A stretch of DNA of 64,000 nucleotides from Geothrix sp. (GTDB taxonomy: Bacteria > Acidobacteriota > Holophagae > Holophagales > Holophagaceae), in contig NZ_CP126625.1 in NCBI RefSeq assembly GCF_030219325.1, positions 918,857 through 982,856 of the forward strand. The letters are read 5' to 3'. This document shows positions 51,995 to 63,527 of this stretch, in pieces. Each line of letters begins with the position of its first letter. Position 1 is the stretch's first letter. Made by a program: the position numbers and the translations under genes. The notes under the pieces were generated by a model. It did no database searches and was not told where the DNA came from. It saw nothing but the letters and a program-made list of their open reading frames with translations.

Positions 51995-53971
51995 CTAGAA
52001 CCGGAACCGCGCCTCCGCAGAGTAGCTGGGCCCCGCGGCGGGATAGCCGTCGATGATCGAGGCATCGTTCTGGCCTTCCCGCGCCCGGGCCACCCACGCG
52101 GCGGCATCGGTGGTGGGCTGGAGCAGGTGCTCGCCGCGCAGAACAATAGTCCAATGCCTGCCTGCCTTCACCGTGGTGGACATGCCGACATCCCGATAGA
52201 CCACCTGGGTGGCGCGGACCGTGGGCGGCAGGCCGTTGGCCCGGGCGCCACCGCCTTCGCTGTCCCCGGCCGCAGCGTACTGGTGGCCCTGCAGCGTGTA
52301 GTGGACCTCGGCCCGCACCCGGCTCCAGCCCATGAAGCCCTTCAGGCCGTGGGAGGAGAAGGGGCGCCGCTGGGAGGCCAGGGTGCTGAGCGCCTGACCC
52401 TCGGGGGCGTTGAGGTCCCGGGCCTCCTGGGCCCGGACGAAGCCTTCGAGCCCGGCTTTCTGCGCCGTGCGCCAGCCGAAGGCGGCCTCGGTGCCCCGCA
52501 CCCGCACCCGATCCTGGTTCGCGTAGGACTGGCCGTCGAAGGCGAGGAGGTCCTTGCCCGACTGCTGCTGGCTTTCGAGCCGGCCGTACCAGTTGCCCTG
52601 GCCCCAGCCGAGCCCGATCTGCACGAAGGTGGATTGCTCCATGCGGAGCGGCGCGGCGGTGGGCACCAGGCTGTTGCGCAGCTGCTGGAGTACCGTGGGG
52701 GCCGTGCGTGCCCCGCCCAGGGCAGAGTAGATCCGCAGGCCGTGGGCCAGCTCCTGGTTGAGGCCCAGGCGCAGCATGTGGCCCGAGGCGTCGAGCACCT
52801 CCGTATCGGTGCCGCCGACCAGAAGGGACTGCCGGTCCCGGGTGCCTCGCGCCGTTCCCAGGAGGCGCAGGCCCGGCCTGGGCTCGAAGCGCCACTCGAC
52901 GCCGAGTCCCAGCTGGCGGCCCTTGGCGGAGCCCAGCACCAGCGGGTTCTCGTCCCCGTCCTGGCGGACCTCCTGGCCCTCGAGACGCAGGCTGAGGTCC
53001 GAGCGGGCCCCGGTCGCCCAGTGCAGGGACGACTGGAAGCGGGTCTCGCGGCCTTCGAATGGGCTGGGCTGGGAGGTGCCCTGCGGAGCCTGCTCGTGCC
53101 GGAACCGGGCGAGACCGAGCGTGGTCTCCAGCTGCAATCCCGGTACCAGGTCCCAGTCCACGCGGAGCTGGCCGGCGTCGCTGCGCTGGCGGCTTTCGCG
53201 GGCCGCATCGTAGACGCGGGTGGTCTCGGTGACCTGCTGGTAGGGCTCGGGCACACCGAAGAAGGTGCCCCGCCAGGCCAGGGTCCAGAGGGCGGAGCCC
53301 CACTTCTGGCCCAGCCCCAGGAAGTTGGTGACCATGCGGAAGGGGCGGTCCGTTTCGGTGGTCTGTTTCTCCTGGGCGCTGAGGTTGCCCCCGCTCAGGT
53401 AGCCACCCTCCCAGGCGAAGCCCGGCGAGGTGGTGCTCTGGCCCTGGCCGTTGCTGCCGCCGAGACCGCCGAGGTCGCCCGACAGGCCCGGTTTATCGGG
53501 CCGCCCCGTGAACAGGGCGATGGCGCCGCCCTGGCTGCCAGAGGCGGTGATCACTTCGATGCGCGTGATCCCCAGCAGGGGCACCTCGTTGAGGTTCTGG
53601 CCCAGCCGGCCCGGATCCATGCGTGGAACACCATCCATCAGCACCACCGTGTCCTGGGGGCGGCCGCCACCCAGGTAGCTGCGTGAGGGCAGGCCGGGGC
53701 CGCCCTGGCTCTGGACCTGGGAGGGCAGCTCGCGCAGGAGGAATTCCCCCAGGGTGCGGGCGCCGGAGCGCTGGATGTCGTCCTCATCGAAGACCCGCAC
53801 CTGACCCGGCGTCCGGCTCAGGGCCACGGGGCGCGACTCTGCCGCCCAGGACTCCAGGGGCTTCCTGGCATCGGGATCCACCGGAGGTGCCTGCTCCTGG
53901 GCAGCGAGGGCCAGGGACAGGGTGGAAAGCAGCAGGCGCGCGACGGTCGTTGCCGCGGTCAGGACAGTCAT
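51995..53971 (-). CDS. TonB-dependent receptor-like outer-membrane protein
   Basis: A 658-residue protein with a signal peptide (~1-24), a plug-like domain (~45-150: VRVFDEDDIQRSGARTLGEFLLRELP, VVLMDGVPRMDP, ITRIEVITASGSQGGAIAL) and a ~22-strand beta-barrel to the C-terminal phenylalanine (ARFRF). No TonB box was identified with confidence. It probably imports a chelated metal or small organic compound across the outer membrane. ATG 53971 gives the signal; a longer start at 54004 has no support. Confidence 0.88.
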   Translation of the reverse strand: MTVLTAATTVARLLLSTLSLALAAQEQAPPVDPDARKPLESWAAESRPVALSRTPGQVRVFDEDDIQRSGARTLGEFLLRELPSQVQSQGGPGLPSRSYLGGGRPQDTVVLMDGVPRMDPGRLGQNLNEVPLLGITRIEVITASGSQGGAIALFTGRPDKPGLSGDLGGLGGSNGQGQSTTSPGFAWEGGYLSGGNLSAQEKQTTETDRPFRMVTNFLGLGQKWGSALWTLAWRGTFFGVPEPYQQVTETTRVYDAARESRQRSDAGQLRVDWDLVPGLQLETTLGLARFRHEQAPQGTSQPSPFEGRETRFQSSLHWATGARSDLSLRLEGQEVRQDGDENPLVLGSAKGRQLGLGVEWRFEPRPGLRLLGTARGTRDRQSLLVGGTDTEVLDASGHMLRLGLNQELAHGLRIYSALGGARTAPTVLQQLRNSLVPTAAPLRMEQSTFVQIGLGWGQGNWYGRLESQQQSGKDLLAFDGQSYANQDRVRVRGTEAAFGWRTAQKAGLEGFVRAQEARDLNAPEGQALSTLASQRRPFSSHGLKGFMGWSRVRAEVHYTLQGHQYAAAGDSEGGGARANGLPPTVRATQVVYRDVGMSTTVKAGRHWTIVLRGEHLLQPTTDAAAWVARAREGQNDASIIDGYPAAGPSYSAEARFRF

Positions 53972-54130
53972 GGGGGCTCCGGGATCAGGCTGGGGTTCCC
54001 CCATTGAAGCAGGGCCGGGGTATCCCGGTGCGGCGAATGGGGCCTCGACGACCAGGTGGGGCCTTGCCTAAACCTCATGGGGATTGGCATCGTAAGGTGA
54101 TATGCACACCCAACCGTGAGGAGGATCCGT

Positions 54131-56767
54131 ATGCCTTGTCGTTCGCGCATGACCGCGCTCCTGTCCCTGCTCTGCCTGAGCCTGGCGGCCCAGACGGCAC
54201 CCAATGGAGGCAAGGCGCCCTCCGCTCCCGCCACGCCGCCGCCGGTCGCCCCGGTTCCGGGAGCCCTGAAGCCCTTCGCCGAGGTCATCAAGGACGCCAA
54301 GGAACAGAAGGGCCTCTTCACCCTCTGGACCAAGGAGGACAAGGTCTGGATCGAGGTGAAGCCCGACCAGCTCGATGCGCCCTTCTTCTTCGCCATCAGC
54401 AGCACCCGGGGCACGGGAGAGCGGGGACTCTACGGCGGCATGATGGACGACAGCTTCCTCGCCAGCTTCCGCCGCGTGGGGAACACCCTGCAGATGCTGG
54501 CCAAGAACACCACCTTCATGGCCCCGGCCGGCACGCCGGCAGCGCGGGCCGTGGCCGAGGGCTTCACGGACAGCCTGCTCGCCAGCGCCCCCGTGCTCAG
54601 CCAGCCCCACCCGGAGCGGAAGTCCTTCCTGGTGGAAGCCAACGCCCTGCTGCTGAGGGACATTCCCATGGGGGCCACGCGGCTGGAGGCCACCTATCGC
54701 CAGCCCTATGGTTTCGATCCGTCCAACAGCTTCTTCGAGAAGGTTCGCAGCACCGAGGACCAGGCCGCCTTCCGCGTCCAGGCCCACTACAGCCTGCAGC
54801 GCATCATGCTGCCGCCCCTGATGATGCCGGGCGCCCCGCCCATGCCCTCCGTGCCACCTCCGGGCACGCTGGAGGACATGCGCAGCCTCTTCCTGGGCTG
54901 GCACTTCTCGTTCGCCAAGCTGCCCGAGCAGCCCATGGCGCCCCGCCTCGCGGATGACCGGGTCGGCTACTTCACCTCCACCCGCTGGGACTTCGGCGAC
55001 GACACCCGCGTCGATCCCCAGGTCCACTACGTCCACCGCTGGCGCCTGGAGAAGAAGGATCCCGCCGCGGCGCTGTCCGAGCCCAAGCAGCCCATCGTGT
55101 TCTGGCTGGACCGCAACATCCCGGAGAAGTACCGGCCGGCCATCACCGAAGGCGTGCTCATCTGGAACAAGGCCTTCGAGAAGCAGGGCTTCAAGGATGC
55201 CGTGCAGGTGAAGGTGCAGCCTGAGGACGCCGATTGGGACACTCACGATGCCCGCCACGCCTCCCTGCGCTGGCTCACGGGCACCGACATCGGCTTCGCC
55301 ATCGGGCCCAGCCAGGTGGATCCCCGCACCGGCGAGATCCTCGACGCGGACATCGGCATCGGCGAAGTCTGGGCCCGGGGCACCCGCACCGACGCCCGCG
55401 AGGTCCTGCCGCCCAAGGCCCAGGAGGGCTTCGCCTTCCGGCACGACCACGACCTCTGCGTCTATGCGGCGGAGGCCCACCAGGAGATGGGCTTCGCGCT
55501 GGACCTGCTGGAGTCCCGCGGGGAGATCGCCCCCGGCAGCCCCGAGGAGGATGCCTACGTGGCCGCGGTGCTCAAGGACGTGATCACCCACGAGGTGGGC
55601 CACACCCTGGGCCTGCGCCACAACTTCCGGGCCTCGACCATCCACTCCCTGGAGCAGATCTCGAACCCCGAGTTCACCAAGGTCAACGGCCTGACCGGCT
55701 CGGTCATGGACTACAACGCCCTGAACCTCGCCCTCAAGGGCCAGCCCCAGGGTGAGTACGTGATGAGCACGCTCGGGCCCTACGACCACTGGGCCATCGA
55801 GTACGGCTACAAGACCCTGGCCCCGGCCGATGAGAAGGCCGGCCTGGCCAAGATCGCCGCGCGCAGCTCGGAGCCGCAGCTGGCCTACGGCACCGATGAG
55901 GAGGCCCTGGGCTTCATGGGCCTCGAGGGCATGGACCCCGAAGTGAACCGCCGGGATCTGGGCTCGGATCCGCTGGCCTTCTACCAGAAGCGTCTGAGCC
56001 TCTCGAAGGAACTGTGGGAGCGCCTGCAGGCCAAGACCCTCCCGGATGGCGAAGGCTACCAGTCCCTGCGCCGGGGCCTGCTCCGCGCACTGGGCCAGGT
56101 GGGCCTCTCGGCCAACCTGAGCGCCAAGTACATCGGCGGCGTGGTCCACCTGCGTGATCACGCGGGCTCCGGTCGGGCGCCCTTCACGCCCGTTCCCGCG
56201 GCGCGTCAGCGCCAGGCCCTGAAGCTGCTGGAAACCGGGATCTTCTCGGTGGAGGCCTTCAAATTCAAGCCCGAGTTTCTGGCCCGGCTCACCACGGACC
56301 GGTTCAACGGTCCGCTGAATGCCGATCCCTCCCCCGCCCAGTGGGTGCTCCGCACCCAGACCCAGGTGCTGGCCCAGGTCTTCCACCCGGCCGTGGCCCA
56401 GCGGATCCTCGACATGCCGGACAAACTGGCGAACCCCAAGGAGGCCTTCCGCCTCTCCGAACTCTACGACACGCTGCAGACCGCCATCTGGAGTGAGCTG
56501 AAGAGCGGGCGCGAGGTCTCCGTGATGCGCCGCAACCTCCAGCGGGAGCACCTCCGCCAGCTGAGCGGCCAGGTCATCCGGGCCAATCCGCTCACCCCCG
56601 CGGATTCCCGGGCCCTGGCCCGGGAGGCCCTGCGCTCCCTGCAGGCCCAGCTCAAGGCCGCCCCGGCCAAGCCCGGCTTCAGCAAGGAGACCAGGGCCCA
56701 CTTCGCCGACTGCCTCGCCGTCGTCGATGAAAGCCTCAAGGCCAGCCTGCAGCGCATGTCGCTCTAG
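54131..56767 (+). CDS. Large exported zinc metalloprotease (metzincin-like, DUF5117 type)
   Basis: An 878-residue exported protein. A signal peptide (~1-20) precedes ~250 residues of a DUF5117-like region. The zinc motif HEVGHTLGLRHNF (HExxHxxGxxH, ~490) is followed by the Met-turn SVMDY (~525), as in metzincins. The C-terminal ~300 residues are helical. Such proteins are common in Acidobacteriota and Bacteroidetes and are annotated as zinc-dependent metalloproteases of unknown substrate. ATG 54131 has GAGGAGG upstream; an ATG at 54149 is another option. Confidence 0.9.
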   Translation: MPCRSRMTALLSLLCLSLAAQTAPNGGKAPSAPATPPPVAPVPGALKPFAEVIKDAKEQKGLFTLWTKEDKVWIEVKPDQLDAPFFFAISSTRGTGERGLYGGMMDDSFLASFRRVGNTLQMLAKNTTFMAPAGTPAARAVAEGFTDSLLASAPVLSQPHPERKSFLVEANALLLRDIPMGATRLEATYRQPYGFDPSNSFFEKVRSTEDQAAFRVQAHYSLQRIMLPPLMMPGAPPMPSVPPPGTLEDMRSLFLGWHFSFAKLPEQPMAPRLADDRVGYFTSTRWDFGDDTRVDPQVHYVHRWRLEKKDPAAALSEPKQPIVFWLDRNIPEKYRPAITEGVLIWNKAFEKQGFKDAVQVKVQPEDADWDTHDARHASLRWLTGTDIGFAIGPSQVDPRTGEILDADIGIGEVWARGTRTDAREVLPPKAQEGFAFRHDHDLCVYAAEAHQEMGFALDLLESRGEIAPGSPEEDAYVAAVLKDVITHEVGHTLGLRHNFRASTIHSLEQISNPEFTKVNGLTGSVMDYNALNLALKGQPQGEYVMSTLGPYDHWAIEYGYKTLAPADEKAGLAKIAARSSEPQLAYGTDEEALGFMGLEGMDPEVNRRDLGSDPLAFYQKRLSLSKELWERLQAKTLPDGEGYQSLRRGLLRALGQVGLSANLSAKYIGGVVHLRDHAGSGRAPFTPVPAARQRQALKLLETGIFSVEAFKFKPEFLARLTTDRFNGPLNADPSPAQWVLRTQTQVLAQVFHPAVAQRILDMPDKLANPKEAFRLSELYDTLQTAIWSELKSGREVSVMRRNLQREHLRQLSGQVIRANPLTPADSRALAREALRSLQAQLKAAPAKPGFSKETRAHFADCLAVVDESLKASLQRMSL

Positions 56768-56783
56768 GGCCTTCCGTACACAC

Positions 56784-56815
56784 AACGCCCCGGGAGGAAT
56801 TCCTTCCGGGGCGTT
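56784..56815. terminator. Hairpin terminator between metalloprotease and beta-barrel genes
   Basis: The arms AACGCCCCGG and CCGGGGCGTT (56784-56793, 56806-56815) surround a partly self-complementary GAGGAATTCCTT. It lies between two convergent genes and probably ends both transcripts. Confidence 0.8.
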
Positions 56816-56826
56816 GGCTTAGCACC

Positions 56827-57357
56827 TCAGAACCGGAACACCACCGCGCCCTGCAGGAGCGTGCTGTCGTAGGTGCGGTTGATGCTGCTCACCAGCACCC
56901 GCGCCTCGGCGCCGAGGTTGCGCGTGAACTGCCAGCCGGCGCCGGCGGTGATGCCGAGCTTGGTGGTGTGGGAACGGATGGAGCCCAGGGCGGATTCCTG
57001 CTCGGAGAACCAGCGTACCGCGCCCAGGCCCCCCACCAGATAGAAACCCTGGTCCCGGTCCTCCACGTGGTACAGGTGATCGAAGGCGAGGTTGTAGTTG
57101 CTCACCTGGGTCTTCACGCCGTTCACCGCGGGGCCCTGGCCCCAGACGTTCCAGTCGAAGCGGGTGCGGCTGGTGTGGTGCAGCCCGCGGCGGTGCAGCC
57201 CGTGGATGCCCAGGCCGAAGCCCTGCTTGCCATCCATGGCGGTCTTCAGGTCCTGGGTGGGCTGGTTCAGCGTCACCTGGCCCTGCACATCGAAGTTTCC
57301 CGCGGCCAGGGGCAGGCCGAAGGCGAGGGCGCAGAGCGCCGGGAGTCGAGCACGCAT
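56827..57357 (-). CDS. Small outer-membrane beta-barrel protein
   Basis: A 176-residue exported protein with a signal peptide (~1-20). The remaining ~155 residues alternate in the manner of an eight-stranded barrel, ending VVFRF with the terminal phenylalanine recognised by the BAM machinery. It shows a general OmpW/OmpX-like pattern but no family was recognised. The ATG at 57357 begins MRARLPALCALAFGLPLAAG. Nothing in the neighbourhood reveals its job. Confidence 0.8.
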   Translation of the reverse strand: MRARLPALCALAFGLPLAAGNFDVQGQVTLNQPTQDLKTAMDGKQGFGLGIHGLHRRGLHHTSRTRFDWNVWGQGPAVNGVKTQVSNYNLAFDHLYHVEDRDQGFYLVGGLGAVRWFSEQESALGSIRSHTTKLGITAGAGWQFTRNLGAEARVLVSSINRTYDSTLLQGAVVFRF

Positions 57358-57532
57358 GATGCCTCCATGGGGGAAAGGTCTGACGGGTGGGATATGCCAG
57401 GGCTGTGCCAGGGGTTCAGGCGCTTTGAATTCCAGTGCGTTTCATGAATCCAGCGCACACCGACGTTGCACCCGCGCACAGGCCCGCGCCACGCGGCGTC
57501 GATCTGCAACGCACTCCGGAGTTCCTACGCTC

Positions 57533-57967
57533 TCAGCGCTCCAGGATGAAGGTCACGGGCCCGTCGTTCACCAGCTCCACCTCCATGTGCTCCTGGAAGA
57601 AACCGGATTTCACGCGGGGGTAGTGGGCCTTGAGCAGGTCCAGAAACTTCCGGAAGAGCACCCGGGCGGCCTCGGGGTTCATGGCCTGATCGAAGGAGGG
57701 CCGCCGGCCCCTGGCGATGCTGCCAGCCAGGGTGAACTGGCTGATGGCGAGAATCTCGCCGCCCACCTCCTGCAGGCCGAGGTTCATCTTTCCATCTGCG
57801 TCCTCGAAGATGCGCAGGGTGGCGAGCTTGGCAGCGGCCCAGGCGCAGGTCTCCTCGGTGTCCCCGGTCTCCAGGCCCACCAGCACCAGCAGGCCGGGGC
57901 CAATGGTGGCCTCCAGGTCCCCGCTCCGCACGGAGGCCCGCTGCACGCGCTGGATGACGGCTTTCAT
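57533..57967 (-). CDS. dtd: D-aminoacyl-tRNA deacylase
   Basis: A 144-residue enzyme that removes D-amino acids wrongly attached to tRNA. The start MKAVIQRVQRASV, the middle motif SQFTLAG (~78-84) and the C-terminal NDGPVTF (~133-139; usually N-x-G-P-V-T) are the active-site signatures. The length equals E. coli Dtd (145). ATG 57967 has GGAGG nine bases upstream; a much longer in-frame extension upstream shows no family similarity and was rejected. Confidence 0.96.
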   Translation of the reverse strand: MKAVIQRVQRASVRSGDLEATIGPGLLVLVGLETGDTEETCAWAAAKLATLRIFEDADGKMNLGLQEVGGEILAISQFTLAGSIARGRRPSFDQAMNPEAARVLFRKFLDLLKAHYPRVKSGFFQEHMEVELVNDGPVTFILER

Positions 57968-58129
57968 GGGCAGGTCCCTCCACCCATGACAGTGCCACAG
58001 ATGGCCGGGCGGATCCCAGACCCCGCGCCAGGTCCGCAGCGTGGCGGCGGGTAGGGCCGGCACCAAGGTAAGCTGGACCGGCAAGCGGCGTCCCTCCTCA
58101 ACCCGCGCGTGCATGCAGGAGCCCCCTCG

Positions 58130-58702
58130 ATGAGTGCCACCGTCCCTGGATTTGGTCAGCTTCTCCTGGCGGCCGCGGCCTGTGTTCAGGTCGCCTCCGC
58201 CAGTGAGCCCCGGCTCCGGGTCAGCTCGGAGGTCTGCAAGCCTGCAGACGTGGTCCTGATCAACCAGGACGGCCAGAAGGTCAGGCTCAAGCAGATCCTG
58301 GAATCGGGGGATCCCGTCGTCCTGAATTTCATCTACGGCCACTGCACCACCATCTGCCCGACCCTCTCGGCGGGGTACGCCACCCTCCAGGGCAGGCTCG
58401 GCGCCAGTTCGGGGAAGGTCCACCTCATCTCCATCACCATCGATCCCGACCGCGACACGCCGAAGGCCCTGAAGGACTACATGCGACGGTTCCGGGCCAG
58501 GCCTGGCTGGGACTGCCTCACGGGGAGCCGCAGGGACATCGATGCGGCCATGCACGGCATGAACACCTTCATCCCGGACCTGTCGTCCATGGTTCCAATC
58601 ACCATGATCCGCCCCGCCGGTTCGGAGCAGTGGGTCCGGATCTTCGGTCTGATGAGTTCTTCCGAGTTCATCGAGCAGTGCCGGAGGACCGGCATCCTGT
58701 GA
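58130..58702 (+). CDS. SCO1/SenC-like exported thioredoxin-fold protein
   Basis: A 190-residue exported protein of the SCO1/SenC family, copper chaperones or thiol oxidoreductases for haem-copper proteins. A signal peptide (~1-24) precedes the thioredoxin-like fold. The copper/thiol motif CTTICP (CxxxCP) lies in NFIYGHCTTICPTLS (~64-78), and SITIDPDRDTP follows. The C-terminal His that normally completes the copper site is not seen; the aligned place reads DLSSMVPITMI. AGGAG precedes ATG 58130. It is convergent with, and next to, the octahaem cytochrome, which may need copper. Confidence 0.85.
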   Translation: MSATVPGFGQLLLAAAACVQVASASEPRLRVSSEVCKPADVVLINQDGQKVRLKQILESGDPVVLNFIYGHCTTICPTLSAGYATLQGRLGASSGKVHLISITIDPDRDTPKALKDYMRRFRARPGWDCLTGSRRDIDAAMHGMNTFIPDLSSMVPITMIRPAGSEQWVRIFGLMSSSEFIEQCRRTGIL

Positions 58703-58748
58703 GGGTTCATGCGGGACGGGCTTGACGAATGATCGGGCCCTGGAAACG

Positions 58749-58774
58749 GCAACCCCCGGTCGCCCGGGGGTTGC
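58749..58774. terminator. Hairpin between SCO1-like and octahaem cytochrome genes
   Basis: A perfect 11-bp stem (GCAACCCCCGG and complement) with a TCGC loop, in the 96-bp gap between two convergent genes. The high GC content makes it stable, although no T-run follows. Confidence 0.8.
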
Positions 58775-58798
58775 GTGCTTCCAGTTGATGCGAACTGA

Positions 58799-60859
58799 TC
58801 AACCCTTGTTCGTGCCGCCGGCCTTGGCGGAAGCCAGGGTGCTTCCCTTCAGGAAGGCCTGGGCCCCCTGGACGAGCACCTTCGCCTCCTGCACCTTGTC
58901 CGCGGTGAGCGTGGGGGCATGGACGCCCCAGGAGCCGTCCTTCTTGATCGTGGCGACGATCTCGCGGGCCTGGTTGACCATCACCTGGACCTGGGCCTTC
59001 TCGGCCTTGCCGAGCTGGCTCTTGGCCAGGGCGGGCCCCAGCTCCTTGAGGGCGGCCTCGACTTCGGCCAGCCCCGACTTCACGGGGTTCTGCCAGGTCA
59101 TGACCTTGTCGTAGACCATCTTCTGGTTGGTGAAGAGCAGGTCCTTCGGCATGGAGGACATGGCCGGGCTGTGGCAGCCGCCCGCGGCGGCCAGGGCGGA
59201 GTCACCCCAGCTGGTGCGACCGCAGGACCACATGAGGTCGATGTAGGGCTTGCCGTCCTTTTTGGTGAGACGCCAGGCGCCTTCGCGGTAGTTCCGGTCC
59301 TTGCCTTCGGGCGGGTTGAGGGTCTTCGCCGCAGGATCGACGAGGATCTTCCAGATGTGGGAGGCCCGCTGCGCATCGAACCCACCATAGTCCGGGTACT
59401 GGATGGAGCCGAAGTTCTCGCAGCTCCCCATCGCGGGCATGTGGCAGCTGGCGCAGCTGTTGGCCCCGTGGATCTCATTCTTGGCGAAGAAGGCGGCCTG
59501 GGTGGCGTGGCAGTCCTGGCACTTCTTCCTCAGGGCCGGGACTGTGACGGACTCGCGCCAGTCGTTCTGGGTCACTTCATGGGGGTCGTGGCAGGTGCCG
59601 CAACCCATGCCGTGTTCCTTGTGAGAGGTGTAGTAGGACTGAGAGCCTTCGGTGCCGCAGGAGGGATGGAGGCTCTTGAAATAAGCCGAGAACTGATGCT
59701 TGGGATCCTTCTTCGCCTCGTCCGAGTTCCAGGCGAAGCGCTGGTGGCAGCGCTCGCAATTGGAGGGCAAGCCGGCCCCGCGTGCGCCGACCAGGTGGGC
59801 GCCGGCACCGTGGCATTCCTCGCAGGAAATGCCCTTGTTGATGGTGTGCTTGCGGAGTTCCGCCGGCTTGCCGAGGGCGGCGAAGAGCTCGTTCTGGTTC
59901 TTGAAGTCGAACTTGAAGGAGTGGCAGACCTCGCAGTACGAACTGGCCGGCTGGAAGAGCATGCTCTTCTGGTTTTTGGCCCCGTAGGAGGAGAAGCCCC
60001 AGATCTTCGACCCGTTGTCTCCGAAGCCCTTCAGGTCGGTGGGGAAACCCGGGACGTAGGCGGCGATCTTCTTCGTCATCTCGGGCGTGATGGATTCGGC
60101 CCAGGTCCGGCTGTGCTGGTTGCCGCCGGCCACCAGGGTGCCGGTGCCGTCCTTCAGCAGACCACCCTCGATGTGGTAGGTCCCGCGGACGAGCCAGGGA
60201 TCCAGGAAACCGTACTTGGTGCGGGGCGTCCCGATGACGGCGAAGATCGAGTCGGCGGTGATGCCCGGCGGGAGGACGGAGACGTCCTTGGTGCCGTAGA
60301 GCCCCTTGTTCAAGTCCTTGCCCGGGATCTCATCCATCTCGTCGGGAAAGCGGACCACCTTGGCGTGGCGGGAGCGGGACCATTTCTCGTACTGGACCGG
60401 GTGGCACTCGCCGCACTTCTTCGCACCGACGAACTTGTTGGGGAAGTCGAGAATGGATTCCATCCCAAGGCGGTAGGTGATGGCGGCGTGCCGGTTGTTC
60501 TCCTCGGCGAACTTCTTGCCTCCCCCGAACTCGACGAACTCCTCCTCGCGGTCACTGATCTGGTACTTGCCGACGAGGCGGCTGTTCTTCTCGTAGGTCG
60601 TGAAGAGCGGGTGGTTCTTCTTCAGGAAGTCGTGGAAGGCCTTCTCCTGTTCCACGTAGCCCTCGAGCGTGCGGGGGCCCTCCTCGGTCGCCTCCTTGGC
60701 GGCAGGCTTCGCCGCTGGGGTCTTGCGGGCGGCCATGGTCCCGGCGGTCGCCGGTTTGGCCGGAGCCTGGGCGGGGCCAGGCTTCTCGGTCGCATGCAGG
60801 CCCACGAGAAGGGCCAGGCCACCCATGATCACCATGAGTCTTCCCCACTTCCACTTCAC
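58799..60859 (-). CDS. Octahaem c-type cytochrome, MccA/SirA sulfite reductase-like
   Basis: A 686-residue exported cytochrome. A basic N-terminus and hydrophobic stretch (~6-22) form a signal peptide or anchor, followed by an Ala/Pro/Lys linker (~25-60). Seven CXXCH motifs start at C149, C309, C346, C368, C420, C447 and C469. A further C546-X15-C562-H563 gives an eighth site. Exactly two cysteines, C401 and C480, belong to no haem motif. CX15CH plus seven CXXCH is the signature of MccA/SirA dissimilatory sulfite reductases, whose active site also holds Cu(I) on two cysteines. The GTG start (60859) follows GGAGGTGGGTT; an ATG at 60919 lacks a ribosome site. No mccB-D or dedicated haem lyase genes are seen here. 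Confidence 0.88.
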   Translation of the reverse strand: MKWKWGRLMVIMGGLALLVGLHATEKPGPAQAPAKPATAGTMAARKTPAAKPAAKEATEEGPRTLEGYVEQEKAFHDFLKKNHPLFTTYEKNSRLVGKYQISDREEEFVEFGGGKKFAEENNRHAAITYRLGMESILDFPNKFVGAKKCGECHPVQYEKWSRSRHAKVVRFPDEMDEIPGKDLNKGLYGTKDVSVLPPGITADSIFAVIGTPRTKYGFLDPWLVRGTYHIEGGLLKDGTGTLVAGGNQHSRTWAESITPEMTKKIAAYVPGFPTDLKGFGDNGSKIWGFSSYGAKNQKSMLFQPASSYCEVCHSFKFDFKNQNELFAALGKPAELRKHTINKGISCEECHGAGAHLVGARGAGLPSNCERCHQRFAWNSDEAKKDPKHQFSAYFKSLHPSCGTEGSQSYYTSHKEHGMGCGTCHDPHEVTQNDWRESVTVPALRKKCQDCHATQAAFFAKNEIHGANSCASCHMPAMGSCENFGSIQYPDYGGFDAQRASHIWKILVDPAAKTLNPPEGKDRNYREGAWRLTKKDGKPYIDLMWSCGRTSWGDSALAAAGGCHSPAMSSMPKDLLFTNQKMVYDKVMTWQNPVKSGLAEVEAALKELGPALAKSQLGKAEKAQVQVMVNQAREIVATIKKDGSWGVHAPTLTADKVQEAKVLVQGAQAFLKGSTLASAKAGGTNKG

Positions 60860-61199
60860 AACCCACCTCCGGATATGGCCGGCCACAAGCTCCCTGCCGG
60901 GTCGAATGAGAAAAGACATTCCAACCGCTGCGATGATCCGATTGATGATCGCAAGATCGTTTAAAAGGTAGGTTCAAAAATAAACAACCATGAGGTAATC
61001 TTTAGTGATCTTGTGCACATTCCCGGCGAGAGCAGGTGCGGCCAGGCAATGCCGCCGCTCCGGTTCCAGCGGACCCGACCCGCACGCAGGGCCCGGGCCT
61101 TCCGGTGGCCAGCCTGGCTGATCTGGACATCTGGTCGCGGGGGCCGGCTCCGAGCCCGATGTCAGGGTCTATCCGCCGGGGGCCGATGAACAAACCAGC
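60860..61199. other. Divergent intergenic region between octahaem cytochrome and hybrid kinase
   Basis: A 340-bp gap with an AT-rich centre (60920-61020). A direct repeat GATGATC at 60932-60938 and 60944-60950 is seen, and on the minus strand TTGTTT is followed 17 bases later by TTAAAC, a possible weak promoter for the cytochrome. The right third is GC-rich and carries only short frames. No RNA gene was recognised. Confidence 0.55.

Positions 61200-63527
<2,328 letters not shown>

Noticed and set aside
54068-56785. A 905-codon open frame on the minus strand
   Set aside because: It is antisense to the metalloprotease, which carries HExxHxxGxxH and the Met-turn on the plus strand.
57968-58555. 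An upstream extension of dtd giving a 340-residue protein
   Set aside because: Residues before MKAVIQRV show no similarity to any family, overlap the SCO1-like gene on the other strand and lack a ribosome site; the normal start has GGAGG.
60860-60919. An ATG start at 60919 for the octahaem cytochrome
   Set aside because: The GTG at 60859 has a perfect GGAGGTGGGTT site and gives a normal signal peptide; the ATG has neither.
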